DNA of 64,000 nucleotides from Sphaerisporangium corydalis (lineage in GTDB: Bacteria > Actinomycetota > Actinomycetes > Streptosporangiales > Streptosporangiaceae), in NCBI RefSeq assembly GCF_025506355.1, contig NZ_JANZYP010000024.1, positions 45,434 to 109,433 on the forward strand, given 5' to 3'. Under the pieces are notes generated by a model, which had not been told where the DNA came from, did not search any database, and saw nothing but the letters and a program-made list of their open reading frames with translations. Every line of letters begins with the position of its first letter. Positions within the stretch are counted from its first letter, which is position 1. Of this stretch, positions 11,058 to 19,445 are shown piece after piece. The position numbers and the translations under genes are program-made.

Positions 11058-13805
11058 ATGGAAGTTGCCGGCAGGGCGCGCGAGATCGGCATGATCGGTA
11101 AGTGGCTCGACAGCGGGACGTCCGGGCCCTGGATGGCGGTGCTGAGCGGAGACGTGGGCATCGGCAAGTCCACCATCTGGTCGACGGCGCTGGAGGTGGC
11201 GGCCGGGCGGTCGTACCAGGTCCTCTCCTGCCGGTCCGACGAGAGCGAGACCGGCCTCGCCTACGCGGGCCTCGGAGACCTGGTCAACGGCGTGGAGGGC
11301 TCGGCGGCCGTACGCGGCCTGCGCGAGCCGCTGCGCAGGGCCCTCGCCACCGCCCTGTGGTGGGAGCAGCCCGAAGGAGAGCCGCCCAGCCGGCGCGCGG
11401 TCGCCATGGCCGTCCTCGACCTGGTCAGGCGCCTGAGCGCCGAGCGGCCCGTGCTCATCGCCCTGGACGACCTGCAGTGGCTGGACTCCGCGACCGAGGT
11501 CGTGCTCGCCTTCGTGCTCAGGCGGCTGACCGTCGAGCCCGTCAAGCTGCTCGCCACCCTGCGGACCGGGCCCGACGGCGACGCCTGGCCGGCGCTCGCC
11601 CGGGTGCTGCCCGCCGAGCGGGTCACCCGCTGGGAGGCGGGCCCGCTGAGCCCGGACGCCCTGGCCGCCGTCGTGGAGGGCCGGTACGGCACCGCGCTCA
11701 CCCGGCCCCTGCTGCGGCGGCTGCACGAGGCGTGCGGCGGCAATCCCCTGTTCGGCCTGGAGATGGCCAGGGCCTGGGCCGAGCGGTCCGACCCGGCCGC
11801 CGCCATGTCCCTGCCGGAGAGCCTGCGGCACCGGCTCCGCCAGCGCGTCTCGGCGCTGTCCCCGGCCGCCGCCGAGGCGGCGCTCCTGGTCGCCTGCGCC
11901 TCCCGGCCCACCATCGGCCTGGTCGAGACCGTGACCGGCGGGCTCGAAGGGCTGGCGGAGACGACCTCCGAGTGGCTCGTCTCACTCGACGGTGAGGTCC
12001 CGCGCTTCCGCAACCCGCTGTTCGGCGTCGCGGTGCTGGAGGTCGCGGGCCCGCTGCGGCGGCGCGATATGCATGTCCGGCTCGCCCGGGTGGTCGACGA
12101 CCCGGAGGAGCGCGCGAGGCACCTCGCGGCGACCGCCGGCGAACCGGACGCGGAGGTGGCCGACACCCTGGACGACGCCGCGACCCTCGCCGCCACCCGG
12201 GGCGCCCCGCTGGTCGCGGGCGAGATGGCCATGCACGCCGCCCGCCTCACCCCCTCAGGGCAGGCCGACATCGGGCTGCGCCGCCAGCTCGCCGCCGCCG
12301 CCCACCTGATCTCCGGCGGCGACGGAACGCGCGCCCGTGCCCTTCTGGAGGACGCCCTGCGCCGGTGCCCGCCCGGGCCCGGCAGGGCCGAGGTGTTCTT
12401 CCTGCTGGGCCGGGCCATCTTCAACTCCGGTGACATCGCGGGCTCGATCGTGCCGCTCCAGTGGGGCCGGGCCGAGATCGCCGGCCACCCCGAGCTGCTC
12501 GTCCCGATCACGGCCAGCCTCACGTACTTCTGCATGCACCTGGGCGACCTCGCCGCCGCGCTCGGGCACGCCAGGGAGCTGCTGACCCTCGCCGAGGGGA
12601 CCGGCGACCGGGCGACGCGCGACGACGCCGTCATCGTCCTGGCCACGCTGGAGTTCATGTGCAACGCCTCGGCCCCGGTGGGGCTGCCGGTGCCCGCGCG
12701 GGCCCGCGACCGCGACCGCGCGCCGCTGGTGGCCCTGCACATGTACGGCTACCTGTGCCGGTGCCTCGGGGACCTGCCCGCCGCCAAGGCCGCGTTCGCC
12801 ACCCTGCGCGCCGCGGTGGCCGAGACCGGGACCGAGGCCTCCGCCGAGTGGGGGATGGTCTGGGCCGCCGAGGTGGAGTGCCTGGCCGGCGACCTCAAGG
12901 CGGCGGCGCGGTACGCCGACCTGGCCGCCCACGCCGTCCAGGAGACCGGCGTGCCCTCCTCGGCCGCCCTGTTCGCCGAGGCGCTGGTGCTCAGCCTGCG
13001 GGGCGAGCTGGACCGGGCGCGGCGGCTGGCCGGGGAGGGGCTGTCGGTGGCGCACGCCTCGGGCCACCGGACGGCCGCGCTCACCGTGCGGGCGCTGCTC
13101 GGCTTCATCGACCTGTCCGGCGACGACCCGATGGCGGCCGTGCTGCACCTGGACGCCGCCGACCAGATGTCCAGCTCCCTCGGCGCGGTCCTCGAAGTGG
13201 TCTGCCCGACGGCCGGAGCCGACCACGTGGAAGCGCTGGTGCTGGTCGGGCGGTATGACCAGGCCGCCGAACGCGCGGAGAGGATGCAACGGGCCGTACG
13301 GGCGATCGACCAGCCGCTGGCCAGGGGCCTGGCCGGGCGGGCGCGCGGCGTGCTGCTGACCGCCACGGGGTCGCCCAAGCGGGGCGTCGCCGAGCTGGAG
13401 GCCGCCGCCGCCGAGTTCTCCACCGCCGGGATGCCGTTCGAGCTGGCCCGCACGCTGCTGGCGCTCGGCAGGTCGCAGAACCGGCTGCGCCGGCGGGAGG
13501 CCGCGCGGCGCAGCATGGAGCGGGCCGGACGGATCTTCACCGAGCTCGGGGCCGAGGGGTGGGCCGAGCGGGCGGTGCTGCGGTCGCGCCTTTCCACGCC
13601 CAACAAGCTGACGGTCTCCGAGGCGCCGGTCGTGGCGCTGGCGGCCGAGGGGCGCACCAACCAGGAGATCGCCGACGAGCTGGCGATCGGGGTGAAGACG
13701 GTGGAGAGCCACCTGTCCAGCGCCTACCGCAAGCTCGGCGTCCGCAGCCGCACCGAGCTGGTGGTCCGGCTGACCGCCGACCGGCGCGGCGCCGGCCAGG
13801 ACTGA
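11058..13805 (+). CDS. LAL-type LuxR-family transcriptional regulator
   Basis: 915 residues. The N-terminal AAA-type ATPase region has Walker A GDVGIGKST (residues 31-39) and Walker B VLIALDDLQWLD. A long helical TPR/MalT-like middle follows. The C-terminal LuxR helix-turn-helix reads LTVSEAPVVALAAEGRTNQE then IADELAIGVKTVESH. Large ATP-binding LuxR proteins (MalT-like) often act as pathway-specific activators of actinobacterial secondary-metabolite clusters. ATG at 11058 is preceded by AGAGG at good spacing; the frame extends 24 codons further up without family similarity. Its position directly before the 12-gene operon and divergent from an exporter suggests that it controls both. Four 15-bp tandem repeats begin at its stop codon. 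Confidence 0.88.
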   Translation: MEVAGRAREIGMIGKWLDSGTSGPWMAVLSGDVGIGKSTIWSTALEVAAGRSYQVLSCRSDESETGLAYAGLGDLVNGVEGSAAVRGLREPLRRALATALWWEQPEGEPPSRRAVAMAVLDLVRRLSAERPVLIALDDLQWLDSATEVVLAFVLRRLTVEPVKLLATLRTGPDGDAWPALARVLPAERVTRWEAGPLSPDALAAVVEGRYGTALTRPLLRRLHEACGGNPLFGLEMARAWAERSDPAAAMSLPESLRHRLRQRVSALSPAAAEAALLVACASRPTIGLVETVTGGLEGLAETTSEWLVSLDGEVPRFRNPLFGVAVLEVAGPLRRRDMHVRLARVVDDPEERARHLAATAGEPDAEVADTLDDAATLAATRGAPLVAGEMAMHAARLTPSGQADIGLRRQLAAAAHLISGGDGTRARALLEDALRRCPPGPGRAEVFFLLGRAIFNSGDIAGSIVPLQWGRAEIAGHPELLVPITASLTYFCMHLGDLAAALGHARELLTLAEGTGDRATRDDAVIVLATLEFMCNASAPVGLPVPARARDRDRAPLVALHMYGYLCRCLGDLPAAKAAFATLRAAVAETGTEASAEWGMVWAAEVECLAGDLKAAARYADLAAHAVQETGVPSSAALFAEALVLSLRGELDRARRLAGEGLSVAHASGHRTAALTVRALLGFIDLSGDDPMAAVLHLDAADQMSSSLGAVLEVVCPTAGADHVEALVLVGRYDQAAERAERMQRAVRAIDQPLARGLAGRARGVLLTATGSPKRGVAELEAAAAEFSTAGMPFELARTLLALGRSQNRLRRREAARRSMERAGRIFTELGAEGWAERAVLRSRLSTPNKLTVSEAPVVALAAEGRTNQEIADELAIGVKTVESHLSSAYRKLGVRSRTELVVRLTADRRGAGQD

Positions 13806-13860
13806 GCCGGTCGGGATTGAGCCGGTCGGGATTGAGCCGGCCGGGACTGAGCCGGTCGGG
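13801..13860 (+). repeat. Four tandem 15-bp repeats over the LAL gene stop codon
   Basis: Four consecutive copies of (A)YTGAGCCGGYCGGG at 13801, 13816, 13831 and 13846, differing at one or two bases. The first copy contains the TGA stop of the regulator. Because the unit is five codons long, each copy puts another TGA in the same frame, giving serial stops. Probably replication slippage; a regulatory role is not evident. Confidence 0.75.
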
Positions 13861-14170
13861 CGCGGTAGGGGACCGGGCCGGTCCGGCCGGTCTCCGGCAG
13901 CGGCCGTACCGGGCGGCGGGGTCCCGGTTCCTCCCGGCCGACCTGTTTCAGGGTTTCCCCCAATGACGCGGCAAGAAGTGGCCTGTTTAATCAGCACGAT
14001 GAAGCCGGCGTCCCGGCGGTCAATGCGGTCGGGAAGGAGGAAGTGGCGCACGGCCCACCACAGGGATCGCGTTCTCATCGGCCTTTCTCGCCGGCCGGCC
14101 GGACCACCGAATCATCCGGCGGAATGACGGCCACGGTAAGCGAAACCTTCGCAACGGAACGGATACCGCC
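13861..14170 (+). promoter_or_regulatory. Leader region of the 12-gene operon
   Basis: No convincing gene. It should hold the operon promoter: a -10-like TTTAAT at 13986-13991 with a weak AATGAC at -35 distance is the best I can see. An AAGGAGG at 14034-14040 is a strong ribosome-binding-site-like sequence with only a short overlapping frame behind it. The ATG at 14171 has no strong purine tract directly upstream. Confidence 0.3.
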
Positions 14171-15208
14171 ATGTCCAAATCGAGCGAGCCGTTGACAGAG
14201 ATCCCCGTCGTCGAGATTTCCGGCGAGGAAAGGGAGTCGTTCCGCAGGGGGATCGGCCCCGTCTCCGAGAATCCGTATGAAGCGTTCGAATCGTTCCTCA
14301 CACAGGTCCGCCGGGCCGAGAAGGCGCTCCCGGAGCGGGTGCGCGACGCCCTCGAAGCCCTGCGGAGCGGGAAGGCGCCGGGCGCGCTGCTCGTCAGGAA
14401 CCTGCCGATCACGCCCGACCTGCCGCCGACGCCCGAGCGGTCGTTCTCCGCGCTGCCCGACCTCACCGCCGTGGGCACCGAGGCGGTGCTCGCGAGCGCC
14501 GTGAACGTGCTCGGCGAGCCGTTCAGCTACCTGGAGTGGGACTCCGGCCACCTGGTCCACAACAAGTACCCGATCCGCGCCCACCGCGACCTGCAGTTCG
14601 GCTCCAACGCGGTGGAGTTCCTCCTGCACACCGAGACGCCCTTCCGCGACGTCTCCCCCGACTACCTCGCCCTGCTCTGCCTGCGCGGCGACCCGACCGG
14701 CCAGGCCAAGACCAGGGTCTCCGACATCACCCGCGTGGTCGACTCCCTGGACGACGACGCCCTCGCGGTGCTGTCCAGGCCGCTCTACGCGTTCGAGACC
14801 GACAACCCCCTCGTCATCGTGGACGGGCGCGGGCTCACCGAACCGCAGCCGATCATCAGCCACCGGGACGGCACCCGGGTGATCGAGTACGTGGGCGACC
14901 TCGTCGCCGTCGAGGAGGAGGCCGCGCGCGTGCTGGACGACCTGGGCCGCCGGGTGCTGGCCATCGCCACCGACGTGGCGCTGTCCCAGGGAGACCTGCT
15001 CGTGCTGGACAACTCCCGCGTCGTGCACGGGCGCAACGCCATCGTCCCGAGCTACGACGGCACCGACCGGTGGCTGCAGCGCATGCTCGTCACCACCCGC
15101 CTGCTCGGCGGCGAGCCACGGACGGACGGCCGCCTGGTCTCCGACCGGCGTTACGCGAACTACCCCAACGACTACCAGCAGGCGCTCCGTCAGCCCGCCG
15201 CCCAGTAG
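14171..15208 (+). CDS. Clavaminate-synthase-like Fe(II)/2-oxoglutarate oxygenase (copy 1)
   Basis: 345 residues, in the TauD/CAS-like superfamily that includes asparagine oxygenase AsnO, arginine beta-hydroxylase VioC and clavaminate synthase. These enzymes usually hydroxylate free amino acids or amino-acid-derived scaffolds using iron, O2 and 2-oxoglutarate. The iron-binding HxE is His153-Thr-Glu155 (LLHTETPF), the distal histidine is in RVVHGRN (about residue 286), and an arginine for 2-oxoglutarate lies in DRWLQR (about 300-304). The motif DYLALLCLR after the HxE is typical of the CAS-like branch. First gene of the operon, 33 bp before the amidohydrolase. A second, divergent copy lies at 17537-18442. 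Substrate unknown. Confidence 0.85.
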   Translation: MSKSSEPLTEIPVVEISGEERESFRRGIGPVSENPYEAFESFLTQVRRAEKALPERVRDALEALRSGKAPGALLVRNLPITPDLPPTPERSFSALPDLTAVGTEAVLASAVNVLGEPFSYLEWDSGHLVHNKYPIRAHRDLQFGSNAVEFLLHTETPFRDVSPDYLALLCLRGDPTGQAKTRVSDITRVVDSLDDDALAVLSRPLYAFETDNPLVIVDGRGLTEPQPIISHRDGTRVIEYVGDLVAVEEEAARVLDDLGRRVLAIATDVALSQGDLLVLDNSRVVHGRNAIVPSYDGTDRWLQRMLVTTRLLGGEPRTDGRLVSDRRYANYPNDYQQALRQPAAQ

Positions 15209-15241
15209 GAGAGAACGCCGCAGCCCTGGAGGACTCGGACC

Positions 15242-16384
15242 ATGTGGAACGGCTACCCGGTCGTCGACGCCGACGGCCACGTCATCGAACCCGGGACGCT
15301 CTGGGAGCAGTACGTCGAGCCCGCGTTCCGCGACACCTGCCTGCGGGTGGAACGCGATCGGCTCGACGGCGACCGCCTGATCATCGAGGGCCGGCCCTCC
15401 CGGCTGATCCGCAGGCTCGGCGGCGTCCCGTACGACCCGGAGCAGCCCATCCACGACTGGAACACCCTGCAGCTCAAGGAGTACGCGTCGTTCCTGGAGT
15501 CGAGCCCGCCCGCGTCCTACGACGGCGCGGCGCGGGTGCGGTGGCTGGACGAGCAGGACATCGAGGCGACGCTGCTGTTCCCGTCGCTCGGGCTGATCTG
15601 GCCGAGGGAGGTCGACCCCGCCTCCCCGTACGCCGTCGCGCACTTCCGGGCCTACAACCGGTGGATGGCCGACTACGCCTCGGCGGACCCCGGCCGGATC
15701 GTCCCGGTGGGGCAGCTCTCCCTGTCCCCGCTCCTCGGCCTGGCCGAGGAGGTGAAGGCGCTCGACGCGGCCGGGTTCCGGCACGTCATGCTCCCGCACG
15801 GGGTCACGGGCCACCTCGACACGCGCCTGGACCCGTTCTGGGCCGCCGCGCAGCACCACGGCATGGTGGTCCACCTGCACAAGGTCGCCGTGCCGCACCT
15901 GCTGCCGCTGCCCCTGCCGACCAGCGTGCACTCCTCAGGCCCCGGCGCCTTCTTCAACCACGTCAACGAGATCCTGCCGGGCCAGCTCTTCCTGGCCGGG
16001 CTCCTGGACGCCCGCGTCCCCGACCGGTTCCCCGGCCTGCGATTCGCCTTCCACGAGTGCAACATCGGCTGGCTGCCCGCGTGGCTCGAACGCGCGCAGG
16101 AGTCCTACGAGACGCTGCGCGAGACCGGCAGGCCCACCCCCGACCACCTGCCGCACCACTACCTGTACGAGCGGGACACCTTCTTCTTCTCGACGGGCCT
16201 CGGCGAACGGCTGGAGCGGCTCCCCGAAGAGCTCCACTCCCGGGTCCTGCTGGCCACCGACTTCCCGCACCCGGGGACGCCGTTCCGGCCCCGGGAGGAA
16301 TGGGAGCCGGTGCTGGAGGGGCTTCCCGCGAAACTGCGCCCCGCCCTGCTCGGCGAGAACGCCCTGCGCCTGCTGGACAAGTGA
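15242..16384 (+). CDS. Amidohydrolase family 2 (ACMSD-like) metal-dependent hydrolase/decarboxylase
   Basis: 380 residues. The opening VVDADGHVIEP matches the family start with a variant first metal motif (D-x-H). Other family marks are HDWNTLQL, HVMLPHGV, FAFHECNIGWLP near residue 270 and LLATDFPHPGTP near 340, which would supply further metal ligands and the catalytic aspartate. Amidohydrolase-2 proteins of this kind either hydrolyse amides/lactones or decarboxylate aromatic and amino-muconate-type acids. ATG at 15242 follows a GGAGGA purine tract. It lies between the first oxygenase and the radical SAM gene in the same operon. The exact reaction cannot be inferred. Confidence 0.82.
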   Translation: MWNGYPVVDADGHVIEPGTLWEQYVEPAFRDTCLRVERDRLDGDRLIIEGRPSRLIRRLGGVPYDPEQPIHDWNTLQLKEYASFLESSPPASYDGAARVRWLDEQDIEATLLFPSLGLIWPREVDPASPYAVAHFRAYNRWMADYASADPGRIVPVGQLSLSPLLGLAEEVKALDAAGFRHVMLPHGVTGHLDTRLDPFWAAAQHHGMVVHLHKVAVPHLLPLPLPTSVHSSGPGAFFNHVNEILPGQLFLAGLLDARVPDRFPGLRFAFHECNIGWLPAWLERAQESYETLRETGRPTPDHLPHHYLYERDTFFFSTGLGERLERLPEELHSRVLLATDFPHPGTPFRPREEWEPVLEGLPAKLRPALLGENALRLLDK

Positions 16385-16428
16385 CCCCTTCGCCCGCCCG
16401 GCGATCCATCTCCCCGGTGGAGGACTTC

Positions 16429-17544
16429 ATGAAACGTGACACCGTCCGCGATTCCCGAACACCAGTGGAACTGAAGAACCTGCATCGGGTGCGGATCGAA
16501 GAGGTCTTCCGGCTCGGCGCCCTCCGCGACGGCGTGCGTTTCGCCACCACCGAGATCCGGCTCCCCATCCTGGGGCAGGTGCTGCCGCGCATCGAGATCG
16601 TGATCAGCGGCCCCGGCTTCCAGAAGAAGATCACGGTGCGGGTGAGCCAGTCGTCCCCGTTCGTCTTCGACGGCTCCCGGCTGAGCGCGCTGATCAACGG
16701 CGAGGAGCGCGGGGTCGACTGCGAGCAGTTCGTGGACGAGGACCGCGCGCCGACCGGGATGTACAACTTCGGGTTGCTGCGCGAGAACGGCACCCGCAGC
16801 TTCGTCTTCGACTACCACACCTACTGCGCCTACTCCTGCGACTTCTGCTTCAAGGAGAGCGAGTGGGAGGTGCTGTCGGTCCAGCAGGCGAAGACCGGCA
16901 ACTACAAGGCCAACTTCGAGGAGTGCCTGACCTACGTCGGCGAGCACGCCGAGGACTTCCACACCAAGTACGACATCGTCTGGCTGTGCACCGGCAGCAT
17001 CACCAACGAGGCGGTGGAGCTGGACCGCCACTGCCGGATGGCGCGGACGCTGCGCGAGGCCGGCTACCAGGAGGGGATCTACGTCTCGCAGGTGATCCCG
17101 CCGAGCCTCATCGGGCACAGGGAACGCCGGCTCGAATACCTGAACACCCTGCGGGAGTCCGGTGTGTCCCGCTTCAACAGCGGGATCGAGGTGGTCAGCT
17201 CCGACTACCGCCGCCGGCTCATCCACGGGTACAAGGCGGACATCACCTTCGACGACTACGTGGACGTGTTCACCGACGCGGTGGAGGTGTTCGGCGCCCA
17301 CAACGTCGGCAGCTGCCTGCTGGCCGGGATCGAACCCGCCGAGGAGACCCTGCGCGGGCTGCGCAGGATCGCCGAGCTGGGCGTCGTCCCCTCGCCCACG
17401 GTCTTCACCGCGTTCGTGGTCAAGCAGGAGAGCATCCCGTTCATGTACGACCTGGACGAGCTCATCGACGTGCACGTCCGGTTCAACGAGATCATCGACC
17501 ACTACGGGCTGCCCGTCTTCTCGGGGGTATTCAGCCTTGCCTGA
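16429..17544 (+). CDS. Radical SAM enzyme with an unusual N-terminal domain
   Basis: 371 residues. The [4Fe-4S] cluster motif CxxxCxxC is CAYSCDFC (Cys133, Cys137, Cys140), placed unusually late: about 125 residues come before it and resemble nothing I recognise. The region after it fits a radical SAM partial barrel, with possible SAM-contacting stretches around WLCTGSITNEA and RFNSGIEVVSSDYRRR. No C-terminal SPASM-type cysteine cluster is seen. ATG at 16429 has GGAGG 5-6 nt upstream; the same frame runs far upstream, but only as a shadow of the two preceding genes. It overlaps the next gene by 8 bp, so the two are translationally coupled. It probably does the key radical step of the pathway; the reaction is unknown. 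Confidence 0.85.
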   Translation: MKRDTVRDSRTPVELKNLHRVRIEEVFRLGALRDGVRFATTEIRLPILGQVLPRIEIVISGPGFQKKITVRVSQSSPFVFDGSRLSALINGEERGVDCEQFVDEDRAPTGMYNFGLLRENGTRSFVFDYHTYCAYSCDFCFKESEWEVLSVQQAKTGNYKANFEECLTYVGEHAEDFHTKYDIVWLCTGSITNEAVELDRHCRMARTLREAGYQEGIYVSQVIPPSLIGHRERRLEYLNTLRESGVSRFNSGIEVVSSDYRRRLIHGYKADITFDDYVDVFTDAVEVFGAHNVGSCLLAGIEPAEETLRGLRRIAELGVVPSPTVFTAFVVKQESIPFMYDLDELIDVHVRFNEIIDHYGLPVFSGVFSLA

Positions 17545-18442
17545 ACTGGAGACGCGCGGCGCGGAGCTGAGCCTGACCGAGGAGACCGCCGGCGAGATCG
17601 CACGCTGGTCCTCGGCCCTGGCCGGGGACGCGTACCGCGCGGCGGAACGGTCCCGGGCCGAGGCGCCCGGACTGGCCTTCGTCGCGCCCGATCTGGCGGC
17701 CGAAGTGGTGCGCTTCGGCCGCCTGCTCGGGCGGGCCGGCCTGCTGCGCGTCACCGGGGTGCGGATCCCCGGCCGCCTCCCGCCGACACCCGGCCGGCCG
17801 TACGTGGAGGTGCGGCGGCCGGTCGGGACCGAACCGCTGCTGCTGGCCGTCGCCGGCCTGGCCGGCGAGGTCGTCTCGTTCGCCGACTGGCACGGAGGCG
17901 ACCGGGTGCAGAACCTGTACCCGCTGCGCTCGGAGGCCGGGCGGCAGAACGCGAGCAACGCCGTCCACCTGGAGATGCACACCGAGACGGCGTTCCGCCC
18001 CACCACCCCCGACGCCCTCGCGCTGCTCTGCCTGCGGCACGACGACCGCGCCCGCACCCTGGCCTGCGACCTGCTGGACGTGTGGGCCGGCCTGGACTCC
18101 GGCGTGAGACGGGCGCTGGCCGAGCCCGCGTACGCCTTCGAGCTCCCCGGAGGGACGACCACCGAGCCCAAGCCGGTGGCCACCGAGTGGCGCGGCCGGC
18201 CGCGTTTCAACTACGCCGACGCGGTGTGCTCGGTGGACGCCGAGCACCGGGGGGCCCTGCTGGCGCTCAAGGAGGGCATCCGCGACCGGACCACGCAGAT
18301 CACCCTCATGGCGGGGGACCTGCTGCTCATCGACAACACCCACGTCGTCCACGGCCGCACCGGCTACGGGCCCCGCTACGACGGCGGCGACCGCTGGCTG
18401 CAACGCTGCCTGATCCGGGCCGCCCCGGGGGAACGGGAGTGA
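17537..18442 (+). CDS. Clavaminate-synthase-like Fe(II)/2-oxoglutarate oxygenase (copy 2)
   Basis: 301 residues, a diverged paralogue of the 14171-15208 product. The shared marks are HxE at His148/Glu150 (MHTETAF), DALALLCLR, GDLLLIDN followed by distal His272 in HVVHGR, and DRWLQR for 2-oxoglutarate. The start is taken as TTG at 17537, overlapping the radical SAM stop by 8 bp, with GGGGG about 10 nt upstream; family similarity reaches nearly to this point and there is no nearby ATG. Two such enzymes in one operon suggest two successive oxidations of one scaffold, or hydroxylation followed by desaturation or cyclisation as in CAS chemistry. Confidence 0.83.
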   Translation: MPELETRGAELSLTEETAGEIARWSSALAGDAYRAAERSRAEAPGLAFVAPDLAAEVVRFGRLLGRAGLLRVTGVRIPGRLPPTPGRPYVEVRRPVGTEPLLLAVAGLAGEVVSFADWHGGDRVQNLYPLRSEAGRQNASNAVHLEMHTETAFRPTTPDALALLCLRHDDRARTLACDLLDVWAGLDSGVRRALAEPAYAFELPGGTTTEPKPVATEWRGRPRFNYADAVCSVDAEHRGALLALKEGIRDRTTQITLMAGDLLLIDNTHVVHGRTGYGPRYDGGDRWLQRCLIRAAPGERE

Positions 18443-18443
18443 G

Positions 18444-19445
18444 GTGGCCGGCCAGGCGGGCGAGACCCGTCCCGTCAGGCTCGGGCTCGCCTGCACCGGC
18501 TGGATCGCCGAATGGGCCGTCCACCAGCCGATCAGGGACGGCTCCCCGGCCACCGTGGCGTTCGTCGCCTCCCGCGACCCCGCACGCGCCCGCGCCTACG
18601 CGGCGGAACGCGCCATTCCCGCCTCGGGCGCCTGGCCCGACCTGCTGGACCGGCCGGACGTCGACGCCGTGTACGTCGCCACCCCCAACGCCGGGCACCT
18701 GCGGCTCGCGCTTGAGGCCGTACGGGCCGGCAAGCACGTGCTGTGCGAGAAGCCACTCGGCCACGACCCCGGCGCGGTCGCCGAGTTGTGCGCCGAGGCC
18801 CGCCGCCGGCGCGTCCTGGTGCGCGAGGCCTACCACTACCGCGCCCACCCCGCCCTGGCCGGCGTCCTCGCGGCGCTGCGCGGCGGCGCGGTCGGGGAGG
18901 TGCGCCGCGTCGAGGTCCACTACGGGTGGCCGCTGGAGCGCGCCGACGACGTGCGGCTCTCGGCCGAGCTGGACGGCGGGGCGCTGATGGACGTCGGCTG
19001 CTACGGCCTCGACCTCGTACGCCGGCTCACCCCGGCCCTCCCCGAGGTGACCGGGGTCCGGGCGCGCACCGGGCCCACCGGGGTGGACCTGACCGCCGAG
19101 GTGCGGCTCCGCTCGGGGCCGGTGCGGGCGCGGGTGTGGGCCAGCCTGCGGTCGCCCGCGTTCGTCTGCGACGCGCGCGTCACCGGGACCGAGGGAAGCC
19201 TCGGGCTGAGCTCGCCCTTCCTGCCGGTGCTGCCCGGCCCGGAGGCGACCCGCCTGTTCCGGGCGCGGTGGGGGCCCGGCACGCGCGCGCCGGCCCCGCG
19301 CGAGGGCCCGTTCACCTCCTACCGGTACCAGCTCGACGCCTTCGCCCGGGACGTCGCCGCCGGCGAGTACGGCGCGGGGGAAGGGATCGCCGACCAGGCA
19401 CGCCTGCTCGGCCAGGTTCGTGAACGGATGCGAGGAGCAAGATGA
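18444..19445 (+). CDS. Gfo/Idh/MocA-family NAD(P)-dependent oxidoreductase
   Basis: 333 residues. An N-terminal Rossmann fold begins at about residue 10 (VRLGLACTGWIAEW, a variant glycine motif). VDAVYVATPNAGH and the EKP motif (CEKPLGHDP) with its nicotinamide-side lysine are present. The C-terminal alpha/beta domain has GGALMDVGCYGLD. Family members oxidise or reduce sugars, cyclitols, imines and related compounds. GTG at 18444 starts one base after the upstream stop, and the 3' end overlaps the Rieske gene by 4 bp (ATGA), so it belongs firmly to the operon. Substrate unknown; an alcohol or imine step after the oxygenases is a reasonable guess. Confidence 0.85.
   Translation: MAGQAGETRPVRLGLACTGWIAEWAVHQPIRDGSPATVAFVASRDPARARAYAAERAIPASGAWPDLLDRPDVDAVYVATPNAGHLRLALEAVRAGKHVLCEKPLGHDPGAVAELCAEARRRRVLVREAYHYRAHPALAGVLAALRGGAVGEVRRVEVHYGWPLERADDVRLSAELDGGALMDVGCYGLDLVRRLTPALPEVTGVRARTGPTGVDLTAEVRLRSGPVRARVWASLRSPAFVCDARVTGTEGSLGLSSPFLPVLPGPEATRLFRARWGPGTRAPAPREGPFTSYRYQLDAFARDVAAGEYGAGEGIADQARLLGQVRERMRGAR

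Noticed and set aside
7374..11831. Very long open frame on the minus strand (about 1485 codons)
   Set aside because: It runs through the T-box leader and opposite the synthetase, and its translation is compositionally biased with no family motif. Shadow frame of GC-rich DNA.
14043..14195. Fifty-codon frame behind AAGGAGG, considered as a RiPP precursor for the radical SAM enzyme
   Set aside because: Spacing of the ribosome-binding site to GTG is too short, it overlaps the start of the oxygenase gene, and the peptide has no leader/core layout.
14536..16428. Upstream extension of the radical SAM reading frame to about 1000 residues
   Set aside because: The extension overlaps two real genes in another frame; ATG 16429 has a proper ribosome-binding site.
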